Of a stretch of 64,000 nucleotides of DNA, positions 57,147 to 64,000 are shown piece after piece. This DNA comes from Stenotrophomonas sp. ATCM1_4 (GTDB lineage Bacteria > Pseudomonadota > Gammaproteobacteria > Xanthomonadales > Xanthomonadaceae), in NCBI RefSeq assembly GCF_004348115.1, contig NZ_QPFB01000001.1:535978-599977 (forward strand), in the 5' to 3' direction. The translations under genes were made by a program, and so were the position numbers. Positions within the stretch are counted from its first letter, which is position 1; each line of letters begins with the position of its first letter. The notes below the pieces were generated by a model, which had not been told where the DNA came from, did not search any database, and saw nothing but the letters and a program-made list of their open reading frames with translations.

Positions 57147-57761
57147 ATGAAGATCTTCGGGCCGTTGTACGACCGCGCGATGCGCTGGGCCAACCACGAG
57201 CGCGCGCCGACCTACCTGACGGTGCTCAGCTTCGTCGAGGCGATCATCTTCCCGGTGATGCCGGAGGTGATGCTGATGCCGATGTGCGTGGCGCAGCCGC
57301 GCAAGGGCTGGTGGTTCGCCACGCTGAGCCTGATCGGCTCGATGGCCGGTGCCCTGGTCGGTTACGCGCTGGGCCATTACGCCTTCGAGGTGCTCAAGCC
57401 GGTCTTCGAGTGGATGGGCATGCTGCCGGCGATCGAGTCGGGCATCGCCACGCTGCAGGAAAAGATGATCGAATCGCCATGGGCGGTGTTCACTTTCCTG
57501 GTGCTGGGTGGTTTCATGCCCATTCCGATGAAGGTCTTCACATGGGCCTCGGGTATCGTGGGCGTACCGCTGCCGCAGTACGTGTTGAGCATGCTGGTCG
57601 GGCGCGGCAAGCGCGTGTACCTGTTGGCGGCGGTAATCCGCTTCGGTGGCGCGCGCGCGGTCGAGGCGCTGCGTCGTTGGATCGAACCATTGGGCTGGAT
57701 TGCCACCGTGCTGGTGGTGGGCCTGGTGGGCTGGCTGGTCTGGAGAGCGAAATTCGCATGA
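57147..57761 (+). CDS. YqaA-family (VTT/DedA-like) membrane protein
   Basis: A 204-aa inner-membrane protein with several helices. VLSFVEAIIFPVMPEVMLMPMCVAQPRKGWWFATLSLIGSMAGALVGYALGHYAF resembles the VTT/SNARE-associated domain of YqaA and DedA proteins, which act in lipid or ion homeostasis. A second stretch, FLVLGGFMPIPMKVFTWASGIVGVPL, is the other reentrant part. It follows pcm by 19 bp and overlaps nlpD by 4 nt. Confidence 0.92.
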   Translation: MKIFGPLYDRAMRWANHERAPTYLTVLSFVEAIIFPVMPEVMLMPMCVAQPRKGWWFATLSLIGSMAGALVGYALGHYAFEVLKPVFEWMGMLPAIESGIATLQEKMIESPWAVFTFLVLGGFMPIPMKVFTWASGIVGVPLPQYVLSMLVGRGKRVYLLAAVIRFGGARAVEALRRWIEPLGWIATVLVVGLVGWLVWRAKFA

Positions 57762-58540
57762 ATGCAAAGAAGTTGGGCAAGGGGATCCGCGGTGCGGCGG
57801 CAGTGGCGATGGTCATCGCGCTGGCGGCCTGCGGTACGGCCACGGTGGTCAAGAAGCCGGCAGGTGGCTCGTCCGCGGGCGCCGCGTCGACCACGCCGCG
57901 TACCTCGGTGCCGCGGCCGGGACAGACGGTGACGGTACGCCGCGGCGATACGTTGTTCGGCCTGGCCCGCATCAACAACATCACCCCGAGTGACCTGGCT
58001 GCGTGGAACGGCCTGTCCAATCCCAACACGATCTACCCCGGGCAGACCCTGAAGCTGTATCCGCAGGGCAGCGGCACCGCCGCCACGCGGCCGTCCGGCA
58101 GCGGTTCGGCCACGACCACGACGCGCCCGCCGACCCCGACGGCGCCGGTCACGGCGCCGGTCAACAGCGGCATCAGCTGGCGTTGGCCGGCCGACGGCGC
58201 GCTGGTCGGGCGTTTCGTGGCCGGCGAGACCACCAAGCAGGGCGTTGATATCGCCGGTTCCAGCGGGCAGGCCGTGCGTGCGGCCGGTCCGGGCGTGGTG
58301 GTGTACTCCGGCGCCGGGCTGGTCGGTTACGGCGAGCTGATCATCATCAAGCACAACGACCAGTGGCTGTCGGCTTATGGTCACAACCGCAAGCGCCTGG
58401 TCAACGAAGGGCAGAGCGTGAAGGCCGGCGACCAGATCGCCGAGATGGGCCGCACCGGCACCTCGCGCGACATGCTGCACTTCGAAATCCGCTACAACGG
58501 CAAGCCGGTCGACCCGCTGCAGTACCTGCCCAGCCGCTGA
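57758..58540 (+). CDS. nlpD: NlpD-like LysM/M23 lipoprotein
   Basis: A 260-aa lipoprotein (AAVAMVIALAACG lipobox) with a LysM peptidoglycan-binding domain (TVRRGDTLFGLARINNITPSDLAAWN) and a C-terminal M23/LytM domain. The LytM domain (WRWPADGALVGRFVAGETTKQGVDIAG, LLHFEIRYNGKPVDPLQYL) lacks several zinc ligands (for example GxHxxxD becomes GVDIAG). As in E. coli NlpD, it is likely catalytically inactive and activates the amidase AmiC during daughter-cell separation. E. coli NlpD is longer (379 aa). It overlaps yqaA. rpoS, which follows nlpD in many relatives, is absent here. Confidence 0.92.
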   Translation: MNAKKLGKGIRGAAAVAMVIALAACGTATVVKKPAGGSSAGAASTTPRTSVPRPGQTVTVRRGDTLFGLARINNITPSDLAAWNGLSNPNTIYPGQTLKLYPQGSGTAATRPSGSGSATTTTRPPTPTAPVTAPVNSGISWRWPADGALVGRFVAGETTKQGVDIAGSSGQAVRAAGPGVVVYSGAGLVGYGELIIIKHNDQWLSAYGHNRKRLVNEGQSVKAGDQIAEMGRTGTSRDMLHFEIRYNGKPVDPLQYLPSR

Positions 58541-58606
58541 TGCATCGCCGTCGGCCGGGATGAAGTGCAGAACGCTCCCGGCTGTTTGGTATCGACGCGA
58601 TCAAAC

Positions 58607-58637
58607 AAAAAGCCCGATGCGATGCATCGGGCTTTTT
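58607..58637. terminator. Bidirectional terminator of nlpD and the Mth938-like gene
   Basis: A perfect 14-bp stem, AAAAAGCCCGATGC (58607-58620) with GCATCGGGCTTTTT (58624-58637), loop GAT. A-run and T-run on opposite sides serve both strands. Confidence 0.85.
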
Positions 58638-58670
58638 GCGTTGGGCGAGCGCTGGGCGATGGGCGAACGC

Positions 58671-59051
58671 TCAGGCGGCGGGTTCCAGGATGAACGCGAC
58701 CACGACCTTGCGGTTCTCGCCGGCCAGCACATTGAAGGTGCGGGCGGCGGAGGCATTGTTCATCACCTCGATGCCGATGCCGCGGGTCAGGCAAGCCGCC
58801 ATCACCGCCGGGGCGGGGAACACTTGCTTCTCGCCGGTGGCCAGGATCACCAGCTCCGGGTCCTGCGCCAGCGCGGCATCCAGGTGCTCGGGCGTCAGTG
58901 TTCTGGCGGAGGTGACCGGCCAGTTCTCGATCAGCTGGTTGGGGGCCAGCACGAAGCTGTGCTGCAGGGTCTGGTCGTTTACCCGGGCCTGGTGGCCATC
59001 GGCCGATCGCAGGGAGTAGGTGTAGTCCGGCAGTTCACGGCTGAGCAACAT
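58671..59051 (-). CDS. Mth938-like (DUF498) domain protein
   Basis: A 126-aa cytoplasmic protein. ELVILATGEKQVFPAPAVMAACLTRGIGIEVMNNASAARTFNVLAGENRKVVVAFIL fits the Mth938/NDUFAF3 family, which includes complex I assembly factors in mitochondria. The bacterial role is unknown. It follows the YhbY-like gene by 18 bp on the same strand and shares the bidirectional terminator with nlpD. Confidence 0.86.
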   Translation of the reverse strand: MLLSRELPDYTYSLRSADGHQARVNDQTLQHSFVLAPNQLIENWPVTSARTLTPEHLDAALAQDPELVILATGEKQVFPAPAVMAACLTRGIGIEVMNNASAARTFNVLAGENRKVVVAFILEPAA

Positions 59052-59069
59052 GTGGGCAATCCTCGGCGG

Positions 59070-59375
59070 TCAGCCGCGGGGCAGCACGATCTGGCGCTTT
59101 TCCTTGGCCGGGCGGTACAGCACGGCGACGAAGCCGATGCGCTGCACCAGCGCGCTGCCGCTGGCCTGGACCAGTTCGGCGACGATGGCTTCACGGGCTT
59201 CGCGGTCCTCGGCGCCCACCTTTACCTTGATCAGCTCGTGGCGTTCCAGCACTTCGTCCAGCTCCGCCAGGAAGGCGGGAGTAACCCCCTTGCCGCCGAT
59301 CTGCAGTAGTGCTTTCAGATCGTGCGCCACGCCGCGCAGGAATCGGTTTTGGGCCGGGGTCAGGACAATGGACAT
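59070..59375 (-). CDS. yhbY: YhbY-type RNA-binding CRM-domain protein
   Basis: A 101-aa ribosome-associated protein. It begins MSIVLTPAQNRFLRGVAHDLKALLQIG and has the CRM signature IGGKGVTPAFLAELDEVLERHELIKVKVG. YhbY binds pre-50S particles. The start was placed at MSIVLTPAQ, after which the family begins, rather than at the longer frame. It is divergent from rlmE (64 bp between starts), the same pairing as in E. coli. Confidence 0.92.
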   Translation of the reverse strand: MSIVLTPAQNRFLRGVAHDLKALLQIGGKGVTPAFLAELDEVLERHELIKVKVGAEDREAREAIVAELVQASGSALVQRIGFVAVLYRPAKEKRQIVLPRG

Positions 59376-59439
59376 GCAGGAATACGGGTTATCAAGGGGG
59401 TTCAGGGTATCATGACCACCCCTGTAAGCCCCATTCTCG

Positions 59440-60072
59440 ATGCCTTCCCATAGCAAGAGCAGCCAGCGCTGGCTGAAAGAACACTTTTCCGATCCCTTTG
59501 TGAAAAAGGCACAAAAGGAGGGGATGCGCTCGCGTGCGGCCTACAAGCTGGAAGAGCTGCTGGAGCGCGACCGCCTGCTCAAGCCGAACATGGTGGTGGT
59601 CGACCTCGGTGCCGCCCCGGGTGGTTGGTCTCAGCAGGTGCGGAGACAGATGGGCGACACCGGCCGGGTCCTGGCCCTGGACATCCTGGAGATGCCGCCG
59701 CTGGCCGGGGTTGAGTTCCTTCACGGTGACTTCAGGGAAGAAACCGTCCTATCCCAGTTTGAAGCCATGCTGGGGAATCAGCCGGTAGACCTTGTGCTGT
59801 CGGATATGGCCCCCAATAAGAGTGGCATGGATGCGGTCGACCAGCCGCGGATGATGCACCTGGCCGAGTTGGCGATGGATTTCGCCGACAACCACCTCAA
59901 GCGGGGTGGGGCGTTCCTGATCAAGCTGTTCCAGGGCGTTGGCTTTGATGACTACGTGCGCGAGATGCGCCGGCGTTATGACAAGGTGTCCATCCGCAAG
60001 CCGGAGGCCTCGCGCAAGCGTTCGCCCGAGGTGTATGCCCTGGGCCAAGGCAAGCGCAAGCAGATCAAGTAA
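59440..60072 (+). CDS. rlmE: 23S rRNA (uridine(2552)-2'-O)-methyltransferase
   Basis: SAM-dependent enzyme (RrmJ/FtsJ) that methylates U2552 in the A-loop of 23S rRNA late in 50S assembly. The 210-aa product has RSRAAYKLEELLERDRLLK, SAM site VVDLGAAPGGWSQ, DILEM, HGDFR and VLSDMAPNKSGMDAVDQPRM, with the catalytic Lys/Asp/Lys pattern (AAYK, DMAP, FLIKLFQG). It is the same length as E. coli RlmE (209). ftsH follows. Confidence 0.97.
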   Translation: MPSHSKSSQRWLKEHFSDPFVKKAQKEGMRSRAAYKLEELLERDRLLKPNMVVVDLGAAPGGWSQQVRRQMGDTGRVLALDILEMPPLAGVEFLHGDFREETVLSQFEAMLGNQPVDLVLSDMAPNKSGMDAVDQPRMMHLAELAMDFADNHLKRGGAFLIKLFQGVGFDDYVREMRRRYDKVSIRKPEASRKRSPEVYALGQGKRKQIK

Positions 60073-60125
60073 GCTCAACCATACGACCGCGTTAAGAAAT
60101 TAGAGGGACATCGGAGCCGATGAGG

Positions 60126-62054
60126 ATGAACGACCTGACCAAGAACCTCCTGCTTTGGGTGGTTGTCGCCGTCGTGCTGATGGTGGTGTTCCAGAGCTTC
60201 GCCCCGCGCGGCGGAGCCGTTGCTGCAGGCGATGCGCGCAATTACACGCAGTTCCTGCAGGAAGTGGACTCGGGCCGGATCAAGTCGGTCGAGTACACCG
60301 ACAAGACCACGCTCACCACCAACCACCTGCGTTTCAAGCGCTCCGACGGCTCGGAGGGCCAGCTGTTCGCACCGGCCGACCCGAAGCTGCTGGACCAGCT
60401 GTATTCCAAGAACGTCGAAGTGGCACGCCAGGAGCCGGCCACCGGCCCGGGCTTCTGGGGTCTGGTGCTGCAGTTCCTGCCGGTGCTGCTGTTGATCGGC
60501 TTCTGGATCTTCATGATGCGCCAGATGCAGGGCGGTGGCGGTGGTGCCAAGGGCGCGATGTCCTTCGGCAAGTCGCGCGCCAAGCTGCAGGGCGAGGACC
60601 AGATCAAGGTCACCTTCGCCGACGTCGCCGGTTGCGACGAGGCCAAGGAGGAAGTCGGCGAGCTGGTCGAGTTCCTGCGTGACCCGACCAAGTTCACCAA
60701 GCTGGGCGGCAAGATCCCGCGCGGCGTGCTGATGGTGGGCCCGCCGGGTACCGGCAAGACGCTGCTGGCCAAGGCCATCGCCGGCGAGGCCAAGGTGCCG
60801 TTCTTCGCGATCTCCGGTTCGGACTTCGTCGAGATGTTCGTTGGCGTCGGCGCCAGCCGCGTGCGTGACATGTTCGAGCAGGCCAAGAAGCATGCGCCGT
60901 GCATCATCTTCATCGACGAAATCGATGCCGTCGGCCGCCATCGCGGCTCCGGTATGGGCGGTGGCCACGATGAGCGCGAGCAGACCCTGAACCAGATGCT
61001 GGTCGAGATGGACGGCTTCGAGGGCGGTGAGGGTGTGATCGTGATCGCCGCCACCAACCGTCCGGACGTGCTGGACAAGGCGCTGCTGCGCCCGGGCCGC
61101 TTCGATCGCCAGGTCATGGTTGGCCTGCCCGACATCAAAGGCCGCGAGCAGATCCTGCGCGTGCACCTGCGCAAGGTGCCGGCCGCCGATGACGTGCGTC
61201 CGGAAGTGCTGGCACGGGGTACCCCGGGCTTCTCCGGTGCGGACCTGGCCAACCTGATCAATGAAGGCGCCCTGTTTGCGGCTCGTCGCAACAAGCAGGA
61301 AGTCGACATGAAGGACTTCGAGGACGCCAAGGACAAGATCTACATGGGTCCGGAGCGTCGCAGCATGGTCATGCGCGAGGATGAGCGTCGCAACACCGCT
61401 TATCACGAGTCCGGCCACGCCGTGGTGGCGATGTCGCTGCCCAAGGCCGACCCGGTCCACAAGGTGACGATCATGCCGCGCGGCTGGGCATTGGGCGTGA
61501 CCTGGCAGCTGCCGGAGCACGACCACATCAGCAAGTACAAGGACCGCATGCTGGAAGAGCTGGCGATCCTGTTTGGTGGCCGCATTGCCGAGGAGATCTT
61601 CGTCGGCCAGATGTCCACCGGCGCGTCCAACGACTTCGAGCGTGCGACCAAGCTGGCCCGCGGCATGGTCACCAAGTACGGCATGTCCGATGTGCTGGGC
61701 ACCATGGTCTACGCCGATGACGAAGGCGGCTATGGCATGCACAACAAGACCATTTCCGAGGCCACTCAGCAGAAGGTGGACGCGGAGATCCGTCGCATCC
61801 TCGACGAGCAGTACGCCGTTGCCTACAAGATCCTGGAAGAAAAGCGCGACGTGGTCGAGGCCATGACCGCGGCGCTGCTGGAATGGGAAACCATCGACGC
61901 CGAGCAGGTGAAGGCGCTGATGGAAGGCCGCGAGCCGTCGCCGCCGGCCGGTTGGGTGGCCAAGGGTGGCAACAACGACCGCACCGGTGACGGCAAGGGC
62001 GGCGACGACCAGCGCCCGGTGACGCCGATCACCGACCCGGCCGGCCAGCACTGA
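60126..62054 (+). CDS. ftsH: ATP-dependent zinc metalloprotease FtsH
   Basis: Membrane-anchored AAA+ protease that degrades misfolded membrane proteins and regulators such as LpxC. From the N-terminus: helix [18 protein letters not shown], periplasmic domain, second helix ([22 protein letters not shown]), AAA domain with [18 protein letters not shown] and Walker [13 protein letters not shown], pore loop [19 protein letters not shown], protease motif [11 protein letters not shown] (HEXXH). Its length is close to E. coli FtsH (644). I chose the ATG at 60126 because GGAG lies 9 nt upstream; an ATG at 60120 has GGAG only 3 nt away. It is in the yhbY-rlmE-ftsH-folP order of E. coli. Confidence 0.97.
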   Translation: MNDLTKNLLLWVVVAVVLMVVFQSFAPRGGAVAAGDARNYTQFLQEVDSGRIKSVEYTDKTTLTTNHLRFKRSDGSEGQLFAPADPKLLDQLYSKNVEVARQEPATGPGFWGLVLQFLPVLLLIGFWIFMMRQMQGGGGGAKGAMSFGKSRAKLQGEDQIKVTFADVAGCDEAKEEVGELVEFLRDPTKFTKLGGKIPRGVLMVGPPGTGKTLLAKAIAGEAKVPFFAISGSDFVEMFVGVGASRVRDMFEQAKKHAPCIIFIDEIDAVGRHRGSGMGGGHDEREQTLNQMLVEMDGFEGGEGVIVIAATNRPDVLDKALLRPGRFDRQVMVGLPDIKGREQILRVHLRKVPAADDVRPEVLARGTPGFSGADLANLINEGALFAARRNKQEVDMKDFEDAKDKIYMGPERRSMVMREDERRNTAYHESGHAVVAMSLPKADPVHKVTIMPRGWALGVTWQLPEHDHISKYKDRMLEELAILFGGRIAEEIFVGQMSTGASNDFERATKLARGMVTKYGMSDVLGTMVYADDEGGYGMHNKTISEATQQKVDAEIRRILDEQYAVAYKILEEKRDVVEAMTAALLEWETIDAEQVKALMEGREPSPPAGWVAKGGNNDRTGDGKGGDDQRPVTPITDPAGQH

Positions 62055-62164
62055 CCGTCCAGCGATGAGCGTGACGAAACGGGCCGGCCTTCCGGCCCGT
62101 TTCCGTTTGCGGCCGCCCCGCGCTGGGCGAGAATAGGCGCGACTCCTGTTATCCCGGTACCGAC

Positions 62165-62350
62165 ATGAACACCCCCAAGCCGCAGCAGCCACCACCGCTC
62201 AACATGCCGGAAATGGTCATCGCGACCGTGGCCGGCGTTGCCTTCGGGGTGAAGACCGGCAACTACCTGACCGGCATCTTCGTCGGCGTGGTGCTGGGCG
62301 TGGTGTTGAGCCTGATCGGCAACAGGATCCGTTCGAGGAACAAGCGCTGA
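62165..62350 (+). CDS. Small membrane protein upstream of folP
   Basis: A 61-aa hypothetical protein with a Pro-rich N-terminus (NTPKPQQPPPLNMPEM), a glycine-rich hydrophobic region (MVIATVAGVAFGVKTGNYLTGIFVGVVLGVVLSLIG) that can form one or two helices, and a basic tail (NRIRSRNKR). I do not recognise a family. Its stop overlaps the folP start by 1 nt, suggesting coupled translation. Upstream, 62080-62110 contains a GC hairpin after ftsH. Confidence 0.7.
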   Translation: MNTPKPQQPPPLNMPEMVIATVAGVAFGVKTGNYLTGIFVGVVLGVVLSLIGNRIRSRNKR

Positions 62351-63246
62351 TGTTCGATATCGCCCCCATGCTCGATTGCGCCGGCCGCAAGCTGCGGTTG
62401 GACCGCCCGCAGGTGATGGGCATCGTCAACGTCACCCCGGATTCGTTCTCTGATGGCGGCCAGCACTTCAGCGTGGACGCCGCGGTCGAACACGCGCTGG
62501 CGCTGGTGGAGCAGGGTGCGGACCTGCTCGATATCGGGGGAGAGTCGACCCGCCCGGGTGCCACGCCGGTATCGGTGCAGGAGGAAATCGATCGCGTCGC
62601 GCCGGTGATCGCCGCGCTGTACGAACGTACCGGGGTGCCGCTGAGCGTGGATACCTTCAAGCCGGAGGTGATGCGGGCGGCGCTGGCGGTCGGTGCCGGG
62701 ATGGTCAATGACGTGCAGGCGCTGCAGCAGCCCAGGGCGATGGATGCAGTGGCCGGCGCCGGCGCAGCGGTGGTGCTGATGCATGCGGTGGGTGGGCCGT
62801 ACGCGGCGGGGCAGGCGCAGGCCTATGACGACATCGCCGGTGACGTCCAGCGCTTCCTTGCCGAGCGCGTGTTCGCCGCGGAGATGGCGGGGGTTGCCCG
62901 TAACCGGCTGGTGGTCGATCCGGGCTATGGCTTCAACAAGGACACCGCGCAGAATTTCGCGCTGCTGGCGGCCCAGGAACGCCTGCTGACGCTCGGCGTG
63001 CCGGTGCTGGCAGGCTTCTCGCGCAAGCGCTGCATCGGCGATGTGACCGGGCGTGCGCTGGCGGCCGAGCGGGTTGCCGGTTCGTTGGCGGCGCACCTGC
63101 TGGCGGTCCAGCGCGGCGCAAAGATCGTGCGCGTGCATGACGTCGCCGCGACCGTGGATGCATTGAAAGTACTGGCTGCAGTCGATGCGGTGCCGGTGTC
63201 GCGAGCCGACACGCCGGCGATGCCGCGTTGGCCGGACGAGGATTGA
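62350..63246 (+). CDS. folP: Dihydropteroate synthase
   Basis: Joins 4-aminobenzoate to dihydropterin pyrophosphate in folate synthesis; it is the target of sulfonamides. The 298-aa product has [80 protein letters not shown] and IVRVHDVA. It is somewhat longer than E. coli FolP (282). The start overlaps the small membrane protein gene. miaA begins at its stop. Confidence 0.96.
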   Translation: MFDIAPMLDCAGRKLRLDRPQVMGIVNVTPDSFSDGGQHFSVDAAVEHALALVEQGADLLDIGGESTRPGATPVSVQEEIDRVAPVIAALYERTGVPLSVDTFKPEVMRAALAVGAGMVNDVQALQQPRAMDAVAGAGAAVVLMHAVGGPYAAGQAQAYDDIAGDVQRFLAERVFAAEMAGVARNRLVVDPGYGFNKDTAQNFALLAAQERLLTLGVPVLAGFSRKRCIGDVTGRALAAERVAGSLAAHLLAVQRGAKIVRVHDVAATVDALKVLAAVDAVPVSRADTPAMPRWPDED

Positions 63247-64000
63247 TGGCCGTCGACCAGCGGCCCTTGGCCATCGCCCTGATGGGCCCGACCGCCTCTG
63301 GCAAGACCGCGGCGGCGATCGCCCTGGCCAAGGCGAATGGCGGCGAGATCGTCAGCGTCGACTCGGCGCTGGTCTACCGTGGCCTGGAGATCGGCGCAGC
63401 CAAGCCGGATGCCGCAGAGCAGGCGGGCATTCCCCATCACCTGCTGGACCTGCGCGATCCGTGGCAGACGTACTCGGCGGCGGAGTTCGCCGCCGATGCC
63501 GCGGCCGCGGTGCGTGACATTGTCGCGCGCGGCAAGCTGCCGATCCTCGCCGGTGGAACGGGGTTGTACTTCCGGGCGTTGCTGCAGGGGTTGTCGCCGA
63601 TGCCCGAGGCGGATCCGGCCATGCGCGCGCAGATCACCGCCGAGGCCGGGGAAGCGGGGTGGGCAGCCTTGCACGCGCAACTGGCGGGGATCGACCCGGT
63701 GGCCGCGCGACGCATCCATGCCACCGACCCGCAGCGCATCCAGCGGGCACTGGAGGTCTATCGCCTGACCGGCAAGCCGATCAGCTACTGGCAGGCCCAG
63801 CCCGGCATCGCCCGCTTGCCGGTGCGGGTGCTCAAGCTGGTGCTGTCACCGGCGGACCGCTCGGTGCTGCACCAACGCATCGAGCAGCGCTTCGACCTGA
63901 TGCTCCAGCACGGTTTCCTTGACGAGGTGCGTGGGCTGCGGGCCTTGCCACAGATGGCGCAGGTGCCCTTGCCGCTGGACCTGCCGGCCATTCGCGCGGT
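63246..64000 (+). CDS. miaA: tRNA dimethylallyltransferase, 3'-truncated by the window edge
   Basis: Transfers dimethylallyl from DMAPP to A37 of tRNAs reading UNN codons. About 251 residues are visible of the usual 310 or so. Motifs: P-loop [57 protein letters not shown], and [23 protein letters not shown]. The ATG overlaps the folP stop by 1 nt (TGATG). The lack of a stop codon before 64000 shows that it continues beyond the window; hfq usually follows. Confidence 0.95.
   Translation, partial: MAVDQRPLAIALMGPTASGKTAAAIALAKANGGEIVSVDSALVYRGLEIGAAKPDAAEQAGIPHHLLDLRDPWQTYSAAEFAADAAAAVRDIVARGKLPILAGGTGLYFRALLQGLSPMPEADPAMRAQITAEAGEAGWAALHAQLAGIDPVAARRIHATDPQRIQRALEVYRLTGKPISYWQAQPGIARLPVRVLKLVLSPADRSVLHQRIEQRFDLMLQHGFLDEVRGLRALPQMAQVPLPLDLPAIRA

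Noticed and set aside
60075-62195. A 706-codon minus-strand frame antisense to ftsH.
   Set aside because: FtsH is certain; the reverse frame is His/Val/Leu-rich filler. Similar shadows at parE (45852-47606) and pyrG (48107-49720) were rejected for the same reason.

Overview
The window is a high-GC (about two-thirds G+C by eye), densely coded piece of chromosome from a gammaproteobacterium of the Xanthomonadaceae (Lysobacterales), most likely Stenotrophomonas or a close relative. The evidence is the style of the proteins (MetG, an Oar-type TonB receptor, DUF2272 and DUF6164 proteins, an ABC permease fused to an M1 peptidase), the order eno-ftsB-ispD-ispF-truD-smrA-surE-pcm-yqaA-nlpD, the lack of rpoS after nlpD, and GC-rich REP-like repeats between genes. 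I see no insertion sequence, prophage, CRISPR array, integron or replication origin. Nearly all of it is core genome.

Layout. 1-10.3 kb (minus strand): start of a HAD phosphatase, metG, a DUF2147 protein, an ABC exporter-like pair (ATPase plus permease/M1-peptidase fusion), DUF3301 and DUF2272 proteins, nadC and a Trm112-like protein. 10.3-14.9 kb: purE-purK, an AhpD-like protein whose ribosome-binding site lies in a perfect hairpin, sodB (minus), then the tightly overlapping set grxD-SDR-marC. 15.1-19.9 kb: a large Oar-type TonB receptor with a Pho-box-like leader, and ppnN. 19.9-27.8 kb: a FimS/AlgZ-like histidine kinase divergent from the minor pilin operon fimT-pilV-pilW-pilX-pilY1-pilE. 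27.8-31.1 kb: tRNA-Asn, an orphan pseudopilin, uvrB and two identical tRNA-Val genes. 31.1-34.1 kb: a short CcoG with a small membrane protein, divergent from hemN, with two FNR/Anr-type boxes between them. 34.2-45.4 kb: tRNA-Leu closely followed by a nucleotide-sugar dehydrogenase, an FMN-binding glutamate-synthase-like protein, a BaiN-type flavoprotein, an FKBP lipoprotein, DUF6164, TrhO, a luciferase-like oxidoreductase, ExoD, a CNNM/CBS protein and the DUF47-Pit phosphate pair. 45.7-54.9 kb: parE (minus), a small charged exported protein, pyrG, kdsA, eno, ftsB, ispD, ispF and truD. 55-64 kb: smrA, surE-pcm-yqaA-nlpD, an Mth938-like protein, yhbY, rlmE, ftsH, a 61-aa membrane protein, folP and miaA (cut by the window end).

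Functional links: purE/purK catalyse consecutive purine steps; ispD/ispF belong to the MEP isoprenoid pathway; kdsA makes the LPS sugar Kdo-8-P; ftsB is a divisome protein; surE/pcm/nlpD are stationary-phase and envelope genes. The pil operon encodes the minor pilins and PilY1 that prime type IV pili. CcoG and HemN both serve microaerobic respiration, and the FNR boxes between them give a shared oxygen input. DUF47-Pit handles phosphate uptake.

I found no clearly unknown multi-gene system. The best leads are regulatory: the Pho-box-like repeats before the TonB receptor, the two FNR boxes, the hairpin over the AhpD-like start, and the pilin-linked histidine kinase with no response regulator beside it. 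Odd proteins worth a look are the permease/M1 fusion, the CcoG without a C-terminal domain, the PilY1 without an obvious metal-binding motif, and the 83-aa exported polyampholyte.
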